13,094 bases of DNA from Burkholderiaceae bacterium (GTDB lineage: Bacteria > Pseudomonadota > Gammaproteobacteria > Burkholderiales > Burkholderiaceae), in assembly GCA_947470165.1 (NCBI GenBank), contig CANISN010000024.1, positions 1 through 13,094 on the forward strand. Direction: 5' to 3'. This document shows, piece after piece, positions 1 to 7,451 of this stretch. Position 1 is the first letter of the stretch; each line of letters starts with the position of its first letter. The translations under genes and the position numbers were made by a program. The notes beneath the pieces were generated by a model that had not been told where the DNA came from, did not search any database, and saw only the letters and a program-made list of their open reading frames with translations.

Positions 1-1863
1 ACTTGTTGGGTCGCGCAAGGCTTCAGCCATGCCGTTGTACTTGCCGGCAATTTCAATATTGGTTGTGTTAATTGCGCTCGCGACTGCCGTTGCAAAAGTA
101 CTCGCCTGGTTATACAAGGCAGAAGTAGTCGCGATATCACCAACGATTACAGTGCTTACTGCTGCATTGGTAATGTCTGCCAAACTCAGAACACTACCGC
201 CACTGGCGGAATTAGCTTCAAAGACGCTAGAGATCGCTTTCATCGCAGTGGTGAGCGCGCTTTCACCAGCGCTACCACCACCCGAAATCAATGCACCTAA
301 AGATTGCTGCAAGGTGTAGAGCGCCTGCTGTACTTGGAATACGTTTTCACCTAAGGTCGCATTGCCCGTGAGCATCTGCGCAATCGGATCAAAACTACCC
401 AGATCCGGAACTGCTGACAAACTTAAGGTGGCTTTAAATTCTTCCTGACTCAAACCGGACAGCTTGAGTAACATCGTGAGTGGGGTTGACTGCTGAGTAG
501 TACCAAAATCAGTTTGGGTTGCCGAAGTCGTAGTGCTCAAGCTAAATTCAGAAATAAACTGACCTACTTCTTGGCCAGTAAACGCATCAAAACCACCTGC
601 TTCGGCTAAGACTCGGGTGGTTACCCCAGTCAACGAGGCCACTACATTGGCATCGGTTAAATTAAAGCTAAAGGCGCCCGAGGTATCGGTAATGGCAGTA
701 ATCGAAGTGCCATCGGCGTTGGTCGCATCAGACCAAGTCCCAGTACTCGCATTGTATTTTTGCAAACGCAAAGTAGCGCCTACAACATACGCGTCCACCA
801 AACCACCGCCACCGCCAAGACCACCAGCAAAACCGCCGCCACCACCGCCGCCTGCACCAGCCGCTGCACTAGCCGCCGCACCGCCACCACCACCACCGCC
901 TGCGCCTACACCACCTAAGCCAGGTAAGGCATATTGCGTACTGAGCCCTGAATCACCATCACCCAAGGTACCTAAATCAATTCCGGCAAATTGCGTGCCT
1001 AGATCTCCAAGACCACCTTGCTCATTAGCAAACTGCAAGGGAATGGAGACATCGGTTGTCGCCGTTTTAGAAACTCCGGGTTGACCTGGCGCTGCCTCGG
1101 GGTACAACTCTTGGGCATCAGTCCACAGCGGATTTTGGTTTGCGCTGCCGCCATAGCCAGAACCACCAAAACCACCAGAGGCATATTCAATCGCAGCCCG
1201 TTCAACCGCTACGGTAATGGCTTCATCTAAGGTCTGCTTGGCATTTGTACCCGCTTCTACGTCACGAGCATTGAGTTCGCGCGGGGGATTTTTACTAAAC
1301 CAGTTCTTTAAAAACTGCTTCATGTTGCCGGTTACTTCAACGGCATCTGAAACGGGTGCGTTCGCCAATTCGGCCAACAGCATTTGCACCCGCGGTCCTA
1401 AATTAAATTGATGACCCTGCTCGCTAAGCGTCTCATCGGCAACCAGCGCTGCTTGCTCGGCATCGCCCCCTACTGCTTCACTAGCTGCTTCACTAGCTGC
1501 ATCGCTAGCGTTACCAGCTTCAGAAAGCTCAGGGTCCCCTTCAGCACGCGCGGCTTCTTCTGCTTTGGCCTCTGCTTTGGCCTGCGCTTGAGCTTGCACC
1601 GCAATGCCAAAAATGATGGCGGCTATCGTGCGCAGTACCATCGGATCGGTGGCAGACAAAATCTTGCTGCCGCGGGTGATCCACTGCGCCACTCGCTCTA
1701 GCGGATGCATCATCGGAGCATCCGACACAACATTGGGATCGGTGCTCACGGCTTTGTTGCTTGCCAGTTCTCCTGCACGTTCAACTTGGGAATGGGAGGT
1801 GCGCGCTTGCCCCTGACTTGGGGAGTCATTACGCGGGGATTTAGGAGACGAGCGCTTTTTCAC
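1..1863 (-). CDS. Giant secreted/surface protein, N-terminal part (partial, runs off left edge)
   Basis: The minus strand is open from a TGA at 1917-1915 down to position 1, with no stop in the window, giving at least 621 codons from GTG 1863, the first in-frame start. Seen in order: a basic Ser/Pro-rich N-terminus (KKRSSPKSPR); a short hydrophobic segment at about residues 79-92 (TIAAIIFGIAVQA); an Ala/Glu-rich stretch with repeats of the type ASEA; an acidic, mixed region; a glycine-rich linker at residues 322-354; then a module from about 356 to 500 beginning VDAYVVGATLRL. That module follows the pattern of proteobacterial exoproteins (a 'V.aY..GATv' opening, an 'aGGfDa.TG' element, an 'sTPLTmLL' element and a closing 'DPI'). 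I infer a type I-secreted or autotransported adhesin; no catalytic domain is visible. There is no convincing Shine-Dalgarno before GTG, so the start is uncertain (later candidates are GTG 1749 and ATG 1713). The C-terminal secretion signal lies outside the window. Confidence 0.8.
   Translation of the reverse strand, partial: MKKRSSPKSPRNDSPSQGQARTSHSQVERAGELASNKAVSTDPNVVSDAPMMHPLERVAQWITRGSKILSATDPMVLRTIAAIIFGIAVQAQAQAKAEAKAEEAARAEGDPELSEAGNASDAASEAASEAVGGDAEQAALVADETLSEQGHQFNLGPRVQMLLAELANAPVSDAVEVTGNMKQFLKNWFSKNPPRELNARDVEAGTNAKQTLDEAITVAVERAAIEYASGGFGGSGYGGSANQNPLWTDAQELYPEAAPGQPGVSKTATTDVSIPLQFANEQGGLGDLGTQFAGIDLGTLGDGDSGLSTQYALPGLGGVGAGGGGGGGAAASAAAGAGGGGGGGFAGGLGGGGGLVDAYVVGATLRLQKYNASTGTWSDATNADGTSITAITDTSGAFSFNLTDANVVASLTGVTTRVLAEAGGFDAFTGQEVGQFISEFSLSTTTSATQTDFGTTQQSTPLTMLLKLSGLSQEEFKATLSLSAVPDLGSFDPIAQMLTGNATLGENVFQVQQALYTLQQSLGALISGGGSAGESALTTAMKAISSVFEANSASGGSVLSLADITNAAVSTVIVGDIATTSALYNQASTFATAVASAINTTNIEIAGKYNGMAEALRDPTS
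802..900 (-). repeat. GGN triplet tract coding a 33-residue glycine-rich linker
   Basis: Within the giant ORF, the codons from residue 322 to 354 are almost all glycine with some Ala, Ser, Leu and Phe, starting with seven glycines and interrupted by AAASAAAGAG. The DNA is a run of GGC/GGT triplets. It separates the N-terminal anchor-like region from the first extracellular-type module. The expected role is a flexible hinge. Triplet slippage would change its length in frame. Confidence 0.75.
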
Positions 1864-1907
1864 CTGCTTAGAATAATCAAGAAGCGCGAAAAAGAGTCCA
1901 ACTTCAT
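1860..1907 (-). other. 15-codon leader ORF overlapping the giant-protein start (GTGA)
   Basis: On the minus strand an ATG at 1907 opens a 15-codon frame (MKLDSFSRFLIILSR). Its TGA stop (1862-1860) overlaps the GTG start at 1863 of the giant ORF in a GTGA arrangement, as in translationally coupled gene pairs. No Shine-Dalgarno is evident upstream of the ATG. It may be a leader peptide. It could also be the true N-terminus of the large protein, separated by a frameshift or sequencing error, because its basic-hydrophobic look would suit an N-terminus. It could also be chance. Confidence 0.3.
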
Positions 1908-1941
1908 TGTGTAATCAATAAAGTACTTACAAGGCTATCTT

Positions 1942-1971
1942 GTAATATTTGATAAATATGAAACTAGCCAA
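1942..1971 (-). promoter_or_regulatory. Weak sigma70-like promoter candidate for the giant ORF
   Basis: On the minus strand TTGGCT (1971-1966) and TATTAC (1947-1942) are 18 bp apart, each matching four of six consensus positions. A transcript starting near 1935 would carry a leader of about 70 nt before GTG 1863 and include the small leader ORF. In DNA this AT-rich such matches occur by chance. Confidence 0.2.
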
Positions 1972-1981
1972 TTTTCATATT
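1955..1981. promoter_or_regulatory. 9-bp inverted repeat upstream of the giant ORF
   Basis: AATATGAAA (1955-1963) and TTTCATATT (1973-1981) are perfect inverted repeats with a 9-bp spacer. A second, overlapping small repeat ATATTT-GAT-AAATAT sits at 1945-1959. The site lies about 90 bp upstream of GTG 1863 and overlaps the best promoter-like sequence for that gene, so it reads as a possible operator. The binding protein is unknown. Confidence 0.4.
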
Positions 1982-2156
1982 ATTCATTTTATGATTCAAA
2001 AACCCAAATAAATGCTGCTATCACCAGCCTTCTTGCCGCTTAAAGCGCCTGAAAACGCCATAAATAGAGGTTGGTAAATACTAACTTTCGCCCTTTAAAT
2101 ATTCTAATAAATTGTTATTTAAAAGCCTATTTTAATAATAATTAAGTTCAAAAAAA

Positions 2157-2221
2157 TAATCACAATTTTGATTATAAATTAATCATCATGTTTGATTAAA
2201 AAATAATCAATAAATAGATTA
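2157..2221. promoter_or_regulatory. Phased array of TGATTA/TAATCA half-sites (putative operator)
   Basis: Six half-sites alternate in orientation: TAATCA at 2157, TGATTA at 2169, TAATCA at 2180, TGATTA at 2193, TAATCA at 2204, and AGATTA (one mismatch) at 2216. Start-to-start steps are 12, 11, 13, 11 and 12 bp, close to one helical turn. Two of the pairs form identical palindromes TGATTA-N5-TAATCA, centred at 2177 and 2201. This looks like a cooperative operator for a dimeric regulator. Candidates are the HTH protein starting at 2587 or the HTH-REC protein at 5412; neither link is proven. Confidence 0.5.
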
Positions 2222-2586
2222 AACGGTGTATCTTATTAATATCAATTTTGACTAATATTATCATTTAAAAATATCGATTTTTAACCATCATATCGGGTCT
2301 TTTTTGACTATTTTATGACCTTCACCCCCCCTAATTTTCCAAAATGAGCACTACAGATTACAACTTTAATGTGGATTTATTGATTTTTTATAGAAAATTG
2401 ACTAAATTAGTCTCCATTTTTAAGCTAAAAATACAAATAAAGTAGCATTTTTCTCATTTTTCAGAATACACTTGTAAAAATTAGAATAAATAATCCTCAT
2501 AATTACTATAAATAGCACCAATTTACACATTCTATGAGTGCTTTACGAGTATGTAATCCCTTAAAAACCAAGTTAGGCGTGTAATA

Positions 2587-3084
2587 GTGATGACTAAAAA
2601 TGCGTTTTCTAAAGAATTATGTCTGCGTCTAATCGATCAGTATGGGCGTATGCCAAGTGCAGCCGTGGTGTGCAGAGACTTTAATTTGCGCGCGAATGAT
2701 GTTTCAACGATTTCCCAAGAAACGGCCAGACGCTGGATGCGGGCCCTCTCCTTGCCAGAGATCGACAAGTTACAAATACTGATTCAATGGCTCAAGCTTG
2801 ACCTCGGATTTTTAGATATCTTACCCAAACCTAGCAATTCCCCACCCTTGAATGCAGACCAAGGCACTTTAGAGGCATTGCATCTCAGAGACCCTGAATC
2901 AAGCCATCTGGAGTCCTTTGAGACGTATTTAGTGGGGGTTTTTCGCCAAACCGATGAGCGTGGTCGCCACTGCCTCATTAGCCTAGCGAAATCCTTACAA
3001 GAGCGCCCTCAACTATCGGATTTAGAGCCCCATTTACGCAATGCTGGAAACAAGAGCCTTACCGTCGTTCCTACGTCTAATTGA
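2587..3084 (+). CDS. HTH DNA-binding transcriptional regulator (Burkholderiales phage-repressor-like N-domain)
   Basis: A protein of 165 residues from GTG 2587 or 164 from ATG 2590. AGG at 2575-2577 is better spaced for the GTG. The first 75 residues follow a pattern common in Burkholderiales regulators with a CI-repressor-like HTH: FSKELCLRLIDQYGRMPSAA, then CRDFNLRAN, then ISQETARRWMRALSLPEID, then a helix IQWLKLDLGFL. SAAVVCRDFNLR and SQETARRWM would be the helices of the DNA-binding unit. Residues 80-165 are not recognised; no effector or peptidase motif is seen. It faces the 672-bp AT-rich spacer, so it may regulate itself and the giant divergent gene. Its last 25 codons overlap, tail to tail, the 3' end of the histidine kinase gene, so that part of its sequence may be constrained by the kinase. 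Confidence 0.75.
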   Translation: MMTKNAFSKELCLRLIDQYGRMPSAAVVCRDFNLRANDVSTISQETARRWMRALSLPEIDKLQILIQWLKLDLGFLDILPKPSNSPPLNADQGTLEALHLRDPESSHLESFETYLVGVFRQTDERGRHCLISLAKSLQERPQLSDLEPHLRNAGNKSLTVVPTSN

Positions 3085-5222
3085 CTTGTGATCGTGATGC
3101 GCCCTTGATGCGCCTCTACGATCTCTTTACAGATCGCTAAACCAAGACCCGTCCCAGGCACATTTTGAGGCGCATCTCCCCGATAAAAGCGTTCAAATAA
3201 ATGCGCTTGATGCTCGGCCCCCATCCCTTTGCCATGGTCTTCAATACTCACGCCCACCCACCACTGGCCTTCTTCTTGAAGGCTAAACGTATTGACTCCA
3301 ATCGGACTGCCCACCGGTGAATACTTCAAAGCATTGGAAAGGACATTAACAATTAAGCGCTTAAAACTTTCTGGGTGTAAACGCACCTCAGGCAAATGGT
3401 CATCAATGTGAGCCACGATATGACGCCCATCATCAGGCAATGAAAATTGCGATACCACCGCGCGCAAATAAATCGCTAAAGAGGTGGTTTGTAAATCCAG
3501 ACCCTGTTGTATTTGATGATCTAGCCTGGATAAATCGAGTAAATCATTAATTAACTCAGCCATATTTTGAGACTGGCGCTCGATGACGCTGGCCATTTCC
3601 AGGAGCATCGCTGCAGTAGGCTGGTTAGGTCCTTTTAAGCGTTTGGTGAGCAGCTGGGCATAACCCCAAATACTGCTAATCGGTGTGCGCAATTCATGGG
3701 CAGCAGTAGACATAAAAGCACTACGCAATTGCTCTAACTCAGCCTCTTGAGTGATATCGCGCACGTATAGAACAAAACCACCATCTTCACCCTTCCGACA
3801 CAGCAAGGTCAAAGTGCGTGGCAAAGGATGGCGCAAGCGTAGTAAATGAATTTGCTCGCTCGGGGTCAAGATACGCCGCAGAACAGCATCACTGGTGTGC
3901 TCGGCAGCTAACTGATTTTTTAATTGCGCTAATAAGAAATCAATAGTCTGACCAGTAAAGTCATCTTTTTGCAAACCCAATAAATTGACACAGGCGGGGT
4001 TAAGATAACCAATGACACCTTGCGCATTGACCTCAATAAAACCATCTGGGGAGAGTGCAAAAATCATCTCCAGTCGGCGATTACGCTGAGCTACTTGCTC
4101 TTCAAGACCTTCATGACGCAGTTGCAGACGTTGCAACATCCGCGCAAACTGGGTACTTAAGCGCCCCACTTCATCTTGTCGCAAAATTAAAGCACGCAGA
4201 TGGTTTTCACCGCCCAGTTTGGGATCTCCCTGCTGCTCAATCGATACTGCTAAGCGTGTCAGATCTTCGAGGGGCATGGCCAGCTTACGACCTGCAAAAA
4301 TGATGAGGGCTAGCAGGACTGCGAGTGTCAATCCAAGGATAAGAAGATACGGTGTGAAGAGTTGCGCAGTGAGCTCATCGCTCCAGTTCACGCGCTCGCG
4401 CAAAGTTAAGTGCAGTTGCAAGCGATCTAATGGCGACTGCAGACGCAATTGCCCCTCAATAACTTTCCAAGGAGAATTCTTTGCAGACAATCTGGTTAAC
4501 AAAGAATCGGTGCCTAGTGGTGAGCGTTCAATGTCACCGACCATCTCCGCAATTTCCGCACTCTGTTTTGGATTTTGCACTATGTCTTGACCAGCCTTAT
4601 TCCCTAAACTCCACGCATTGGCGTCACTGCGACCTTGAAAAAGACGGCTGATTAACACCTCTAGTGGCAAGCCCATCAACAGTAATCCTGCTGGCTTTAC
4701 GCTCCCTGTATAAAAAATAGGTTGCACTAGTGCAAGGATGTGACTGCCACCAACCATCAGAATTTGTGCTTGGCCTGTTTTTTCTTGAAAGCCTAAACGA
4801 ATGAGCGCATCGTATTCAAGGGCAGGTGGCGCTCCTTCAACTGAGCTAAATAATAAATTTTTCTCAGGATCATAGGCATAAATACTCGCGAGCTCTTGGA
4901 GCACCAAAGGGTGATTGTTAATCAGTGCAAATAATAAATTTTGCTGGTTTACTTTTTTCGTCAAGCCACCTTGCAAAATAGGATGGTTAGCTAAAGAAGT
5001 AAATTCGCTGTTGGTCCGGTTGAGGTAGACCTCAACGATTTCACTTTGAATCACATGCTCGCGCTCTAGTTGCGCGTAAATATTTTGCTCAACTAAGTTA
5101 CGTGAAATCTTTAAGGATCCCAGGAGAATGATGGAGAGCACAATAAAAGCAATCGCAATCAACCACACCAAAATTTGATGTCGTAATGAAGAGTAGTGCC
5201 AGCGCTTAAATCGAGCAAACAT
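3009..5222 (-). CDS. Membrane-bound PAS-domain sensor histidine kinase
   Basis: A 737-residue protein with the layout of a class I sensor kinase. It has TM1 at about residues 17-37 (ILVWLIAIAFIVLSIILLG), a large extracytoplasmic sensor region at 40-290 (double-Cache-like by size, family not certain), TM2 at 292-311, HAMP at 312-363, a short coiled coil, and PAS at 386-495. HisKA carries the phosphoacceptor His509 (TAAHELRTPISS), and HATPase_c has Asn630 (NALKYSP), Asp662 (DHGKGMG) and a GTGLGLAI G2 box. All catalytic boxes are intact, so it should autophosphorylate. No receiver domain is attached. It is divergent from the HTH-REC gene at 5412 (189-bp spacer), its likely partner. Start ATG 5222 lacks a clear Shine-Dalgarno. 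The 3' end overlaps the convergent HTH regulator by 76 bp. The signal sensed is unknown. Confidence 0.93.
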   Translation of the reverse strand: MFARFKRWHYSSLRHQILVWLIAIAFIVLSIILLGSLKISRNLVEQNIYAQLEREHVIQSEIVEVYLNRTNSEFTSLANHPILQGGLTKKVNQQNLLFALINNHPLVLQELASIYAYDPEKNLLFSSVEGAPPALEYDALIRLGFQEKTGQAQILMVGGSHILALVQPIFYTGSVKPAGLLLMGLPLEVLISRLFQGRSDANAWSLGNKAGQDIVQNPKQSAEIAEMVGDIERSPLGTDSLLTRLSAKNSPWKVIEGQLRLQSPLDRLQLHLTLRERVNWSDELTAQLFTPYLLILGLTLAVLLALIIFAGRKLAMPLEDLTRLAVSIEQQGDPKLGGENHLRALILRQDEVGRLSTQFARMLQRLQLRHEGLEEQVAQRNRRLEMIFALSPDGFIEVNAQGVIGYLNPACVNLLGLQKDDFTGQTIDFLLAQLKNQLAAEHTSDAVLRRILTPSEQIHLLRLRHPLPRTLTLLCRKGEDGGFVLYVRDITQEAELEQLRSAFMSTAAHELRTPISSIWGYAQLLTKRLKGPNQPTAAMLLEMASVIERQSQNMAELINDLLDLSRLDHQIQQGLDLQTTSLAIYLRAVVSQFSLPDDGRHIVAHIDDHLPEVRLHPESFKRLIVNVLSNALKYSPVGSPIGVNTFSLQEEGQWWVGVSIEDHGKGMGAEHQAHLFERFYRGDAPQNVPGTGLGLAICKEIVEAHQGRITITSQLDVGTTVRLLFPALRKWGSKSDS

Positions 5223-5411
5223 AGGTGTAAATCAGATTAATGTTAATATTTAGCATGATTTATAGAAGTAGTGTTACAAGCTGCCAGAACCGCCAATCGC
5301 CCTAATAAAGAAATGATGTGTCAATTTTCAATCCAGCCCAGCTTGATCTATTTTGATTGATTTATCCACTAAGACCAAATCTTTTTCCGTTTTCTAGTAC
5401 ATTATTCTCTT

Positions 5412-6017
5412 ATGATCACAGATGATGCCTATGTTTCAACGCGAGAAGCGGCAGAGCTTTTAGGTATCTCTTTACGCACGGCGCAACTGTGGGTTGAATC
5501 TGGAGTATTGCTGGCCTGGAAAACCAGTGGTGGTCATCGCCGAATCTTGCGTCAGTCCGTTGAGAAAATTTTGCTTGAGAAAGCCAGGCTCAGTGAAGCC
5601 TCTGAGCAGTCATCCCTAGCAGACTCCCCTCATTTACGCATCGTGCTTGTGGAAGATGATCCGGACTTATTAAAGCTCCTAGAACTCAGCTTAGGGGCTT
5701 TTGAGCATCCCGAGCAATGGCCAACCCTCGTACGCAGCGCTAAGGATGGGTTTGAAGGCCTTATTTTGATTGGGCAATTTCGCCCCCATATCGCGATCGT
5801 CGATCTCAATATGTCAGGTATGGACGGCTTTCGGATGATTGCTTCCATGATTGGCAGTGAAATTGCTCCCGAACTGATTTTGGTCAGCACTGCCCTCAGT
5901 AGCGAGGATATTACTGAACGCGGGGGCTTACCTAGCGGTATTGAAATTTTGTTCAAGCCCTACTCTTTAGCAAGCCTTGAAGCCAAAATTCGGGAGCATT
6001 TGCCCCTTAAATACTAG
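5412..6017 (+). CDS. HTH-receiver fusion response regulator (MerR/Xis-type HTH + REC)
   Basis: 201 residues with reversed domain order compared with usual response regulators. Residues 5-60 are an excisionase/MerR-like winged HTH (YVSTREAAELLGIS, then TAQLWVESGVL, then KTSGGHRR). A linker follows, then a REC domain at 76-200. REC key residues are present: acidic E81-D82-D83, phosphoacceptor D131 (IVDLNMSGMDG), S159/T160 at the end of strand 4, and K182 (FKPYS). It should therefore be phosphorylatable, with DNA binding at the N-terminus. Divergence from the kinase at 5222 suggests a cognate pair. No clear Shine-Dalgarno precedes ATG 5412, so translation may be leaderless or weak. Targets may include the divergent promoter, the protease pair downstream or the half-site array near 2190; the sequence does not decide. 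Confidence 0.9.
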   Translation: MITDDAYVSTREAAELLGISLRTAQLWVESGVLLAWKTSGGHRRILRQSVEKILLEKARLSEASEQSSLADSPHLRIVLVEDDPDLLKLLELSLGAFEHPEQWPTLVRSAKDGFEGLILIGQFRPHIAIVDLNMSGMDGFRMIASMIGSEIAPELILVSTALSSEDITERGGLPSGIEILFKPYSLASLEAKIREHLPLKY

Positions 6018-6033
6018 TGCGCTGCACAAATTG

Positions 6034-6068
6034 GATAAAAATGGCATAATTTAAGTATCATTTTTATC
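6034..6068 (+). terminator. 10-bp perfect inverted repeat followed by T-run (weak terminator or operator)
   Basis: GATAAAAATG (6034-6043) and CATTTTTATC (6059-6068) are perfect inverted repeats around a 15-nt loop, followed by ATTTTTTAGG. The stem has only two G-C pairs, so it would be a weak intrinsic terminator after the HTH-REC gene. The loop holds CATAAT (6045-6050), a fair -10 hexamer, so it may instead be an operator over a promoter for the gene at 6116. Confidence 0.4.
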
Positions 6069-6115
6069 ATTTTTTAGGGTCGCTATAGATCTACTGCTCA
6101 AGCACTTAGGATAAT

Positions 6116-7366
6116 TTGACGGCCAAATCCCCCCTCACCCCCCTTCTCCATAGGTGGTTTATCTTCCTTTGTCATCAAAAAGGCAGGGCTGGTCCCTTTT
6201 TGCGCGAATTTGCAGCACAAAGCTGCATCGTCCTTTCTCTTATCGTGTTGGCGAGCCCAGCCTCCATTGAAGCGGCTCCTCGTGCTGCTAGTACCGAACC
6301 TGCTTCAACAGTTAGTCCGACTGGCAAAAATGCCAACAGCCCACTTAGCAACCCTAGCAGTCTATTGCCCAATGTTGCGAAAACTCCCTTAACTATTGCT
6401 AATGTTTGCGAGCGCGAGAAGTGTGAACTCATGGTGCTAGTGGGCGGCCCCATTGACAAGGTCTTGATGGATGAATTTGTTAAAAATACGGAAAGCTTAC
6501 CGGCCAACACCACGGTATTAATCAATAGTAGCAATGGTGATTTATCTACCGCAATCAATCTGGGTAAAAAGATTCGTCAAAAACAATTTAATACCCGCAT
6601 TGGTAAGGCGAGCAACAATGGCACAAACCTCATTAAAGAAAATGGCGTTTGCCTTGGTGCATGCGTTTTCAGTTTGATGGGTGGCATCCAAAGACAGGTC
6701 GATGCCTCTGATCAACTGGGTGTCTATGCCCTCAAATCGGCTAGCAAAAGCACTTTGAGCGAATCTGACCTCAAGGCTGCTTTGGCACAAATTCGCAATT
6801 ATTTAGTACAGATGGGAGTCAGTCGCTACTTCTTAGATTTTTTAGTCGCCATCAAAGGCAATGACCTCACCACACTGACTCAAGCTAATGCAAAATTATT
6901 TAATATCGATAACACTTCAAAGGCTCAGCCTTTGCCTTGGCGTATCCAAGCCTTAGATAACGGCGTACTGATTGGCCTTAATTCTCAAACGCAGATCAGC
7001 GAACAATTTAGCGTGACGCTCGGAATCACGCGCCAGGACCGTGAATACCGCCTCACGATCTTCATTAAACCCAATCAGGAACAAAATAAGCGCGAGGCTT
7101 TGATTGAGCTATTAAACCAAAATCCTAAGCTGATTATTTTGACGGGGAAAAACTTTACCCCGAAGATCCTGCAGTCTTGGAAAGTCAGCACCACTGGTGT
7201 TCAAGCTGCTTATCTAATTAGTGAAGAAGAGTTGCTTGGACTGATTGCCCGCATCGATTTTGAAGTAGAGCTGCCAGGACTAGGTAATAACAATTTAGGG
7301 ATAGATCACATTACCCGCTTTGGAACCCAAGGCCTTCGAGGTTTTTATACCGCATCCAAAAAATAA
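6116..7366 (+). CDS. Exported ClpP/crotonase-fold protein, catalytically degenerate paralogue
   Basis: 416 residues. The first start after the in-frame TAG at 6107 is TTG 6116, with AGGA four bases upstream; a later TTG at 6200 would give a compact signal peptide. The hydrophobic core CIVLSLIVLASPA ends near a predicted cleavage site at IEA-AP. A Thr/Ser/Pro-rich linker follows, then a COG3904-like ClpP-fold domain (about 95-275) and a C-terminal domain of about 130 residues shared with the next gene. The alignment to that neighbour is clear: SSNGD (138-142) replaces the oxyanion SSPGG, Gly181 (CLGAC) replaces the catalytic Ser, and Tyr204 (LGVYAL) replaces the catalytic His, with identical 23-residue Ser-to-His spacing. 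Cys pairs are kept. I infer an inactive pseudoprotease, possibly a regulator or scaffold for its partner. Confidence 0.75.
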   Translation: MTAKSPLTPLLHRWFIFLCHQKGRAGPFLREFAAQSCIVLSLIVLASPASIEAAPRAASTEPASTVSPTGKNANSPLSNPSSLLPNVAKTPLTIANVCEREKCELMVLVGGPIDKVLMDEFVKNTESLPANTTVLINSSNGDLSTAINLGKKIRQKQFNTRIGKASNNGTNLIKENGVCLGACVFSLMGGIQRQVDASDQLGVYALKSASKSTLSESDLKAALAQIRNYLVQMGVSRYFLDFLVAIKGNDLTTLTQANAKLFNIDNTSKAQPLPWRIQALDNGVLIGLNSQTQISEQFSVTLGITRQDREYRLTIFIKPNQEQNKREALIELLNQNPKLIILTGKNFTPKILQSWKVSTTGVQAAYLISEEELLGLIARIDFEVELPGLGNNNLGIDHITRFGTQGLRGFYTASKK

Positions 7367-7451
7367 GGGCTCTTCACTAAATGAAGGCACTGAGGCCCAA
7401 GTTTCATGAAGTATTTACCCTAGCGGCAATTGTCTGTTTTAATTCTTTATC

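Larger units (their letters stand above)
1915..2586. other. 672-bp AT-rich intergenic region
   Basis: This is the longest gene-free stretch in the window, lying between the giant minus-strand ORF and the plus-strand HTH regulator, so it must hold divergent promoters. It is much richer in A and T than the flanking genes. Three structures stand out: a 9-bp inverted repeat at 1955-1981 close to the giant gene, a phased array of TGATTA/TAATCA half-sites at 2157-2221, and a small inverted repeat GACTAA-N1-TTAGTC at 2400-2412. I see no credible ORF or RNA gene. The AT bias would suit silencing by an H-NS-type protein, which is inference. Confidence 0.7.

Noticed and set aside
29..319. Other plus-strand ORFs across 1-1914
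   Set aside because: All lie opposite the continuous minus-strand frame and show no recognisable domain or RBS.
617..1084. Plus-strand ORF rich in proline (155 codons)
   Set aside because: It is the complement of the glycine-rich linker of the minus-strand giant ORF. The low-complexity Pro/Ala content and the long open minus frame explain it.
2472..2513. Sigma70 promoter for the HTH regulator (TTGTAA, TATAAA)
   Set aside because: No pair of hexamers with acceptable spacing; matches are expected by chance in this AT-rich DNA.
7372..7386. Hairpin CTTCA-N5-TGAAG after the first ClpP-like gene
   Set aside because: Only a 5-bp stem without a T-run; not credible as a terminator, and the two paralogues may be co-transcribed.
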